Below, piece after piece: positions 5,927-6,200 of a stretch of DNA of 6,200 bases. The stretch comes from Candidatus Nanohalarchaeota archaeon (GTDB taxonomy: Archaea > EX4484-52 > JAADEF01). Each line of letters starts with the position of its first letter. The first letter of the stretch is position 1. The stretch lies in NCBI GenBank assembly GCA_013153555.1, contig JAADEF010000061.1, positions 1 through 6,200 on the forward strand. Direction: 5' to 3'. The notes under the pieces were generated by a model. It was not told the DNA's origin and did not search any database. It was given only the letters and a program-made list of their open reading frames with translations. Position numbers and translations under genes: made by a program.

Positions 5927-6091
5927 TCATTTTATAGGTATTAAAGATTTAAAGAAATTAATTAAATAGTTTATCTTAGATCCTGCCAAATAAATTATGA
6001 AAATTATGCCCACCACTGCCAAAATAATAGCTATTAAATAAAAACCCATATTTTCTATCGCACTGCCTTTTCGTTTTACTTTTGCTTTCAT
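5927..6091 (-). CDS. Small membrane protein with a pilin-like N-terminus
   Basis: A 54-residue protein with a basic N-terminus (MKAKVKRKG), one long hydrophobic helix (about 16-36, GFYLIAIILAVVGIIFIIYL) and a short, mildly basic tail. KRKG followed by SAIE and the helix recalls the class III signal peptide of archaeal pilins and archaellins, where a prepilin peptidase cuts after G; however, the glutamate is at +4 after the glycine instead of the usual +5. It could equally be a plain single-pass membrane protein. A Shine-Dalgarno-like AGGTG lies 8 nt before ATG 6091, and the start overlaps the upstream stop codon (TGATG), so translation is likely coupled. The guide RNA begins two bases after its stop codon. 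Confidence 0.65.
   Translation of the reverse strand: MKAKVKRKGSAIENMGFYLIAIILAVVGIIFIIYLAGSKINYLINFFKSLIPIK
5946..5954 (-). promoter_or_regulatory. TATA-like box for the guide RNA at 5864-5924
   Basis: The minus strand reads CTTTAAATC, 22-30 nt upstream of base 5924, the first base of the closing stem. It lies inside the last codons of the small membrane protein. The position fits a dedicated promoter, but the sequence is A+T-rich and a chance match is possible. Confidence 0.4.
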
Positions 6092-6180
6092 CAAAATAGC
6101 ACCTTTTTTAACACCAGAATAAGCAAAACCAATAAAATAACCGCTACCATAACATTTTTATAAAGGTAAATTTGATTCAT
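6091..6180 (-). CDS. Tiny hydrophobic protein, or the 3' end of a longer gene
   Basis: From ATG 6180 this gives 29 residues, almost all one hydrophobic helix (VMVAVILLVLLILVL) ending in KKVLF. No stop codon interrupts the frame between 6180 and the window edge, so it could be the C-terminus of a larger membrane protein whose start lies outside. It shares one base of its stop codon with the start of the next gene (TGATG), which argues that the frame is translated. The sequence TATATATG near 6187-6194 is too close to ATG 6180 to be its TATA box. Confidence 0.45.
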   Translation of the reverse strand: MNQIYLYKNVMVAVILLVLLILVLKKVLF

Positions 6181-6200
6181 AACACATATATAGCAGTAAG

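Noticed and set aside
5924..5930. A further ATGATTA on the minus strand just upstream of the complete guide RNA
   Set aside because: It holds the stop codon of the small membrane protein and overlaps the closing stem; used as a C box it would not give a 12-nt guide to a D' box.

Overview
The window looks like chromosomal DNA of a hyperthermophilic, A+T-rich archaeon. A full-length reverse gyrase (the hallmark enzyme of hyperthermophiles) shares the window with the archaea-specific pair Era-like GTPase + DUF2073. TATA-like boxes sit about 26 nt upstream of several start codons, the spacing of archaeal leaderless transcripts. Two box C/D-type guide RNA genes and very tight gene packing agree. 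A small DPANN-type genome is a reasonable guess, but nothing here fixes the lineage.

Layout. 1-23 is one arm of a perfect 23-bp inverted repeat whose other arm (333-355) is the 5' end of the gene at 105-350. 24-71 (minus) is a box C/D guide RNA that is cut off inside its second guide, exactly where the repeat begins. 105-350 (minus) is an unrecognised 81-residue protein, overlapping by ATGA with a SufS-like cysteine desulfurase (347-1450, minus). 1451-1569 is a divergent intergenic region with a TATA-like box for each side. 1570-4737 (plus) is reverse gyrase, meeting DUF2073 (4727-5065, minus) tail to tail with an 11-bp overlap. DUF2073 follows the Era-like GTPase (5070-5711, minus). 5712-5863 holds the GTPase promoter and U-rich terminator tracts. 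5864-5924 (minus) is a complete box C/D guide RNA. 5927-6091 and 6091-6180 (minus) are two tiny membrane proteins, the first with a pilin-like N-terminus.

The most notable discovery is the pair of guide RNAs. Both have the strict archaeal layout (12-nt guides, 4-nt D'-C' spacer), but every visible C/C' box reads RUGAUUA and every visible D/D' box reads AUGA, instead of RUGAUGA and CUGA. The two changes are complementary: a U-A pair replaces the G-C pair of the kink-turn. By the N+5 rule, guides align with 23S rRNA sites equivalent to E. coli G2251 (P loop) and C1920 (helix 69), and tentatively U2552 (A loop). The window thus combines DNA maintenance at high temperature, sulfur mobilisation and ribosome modification.
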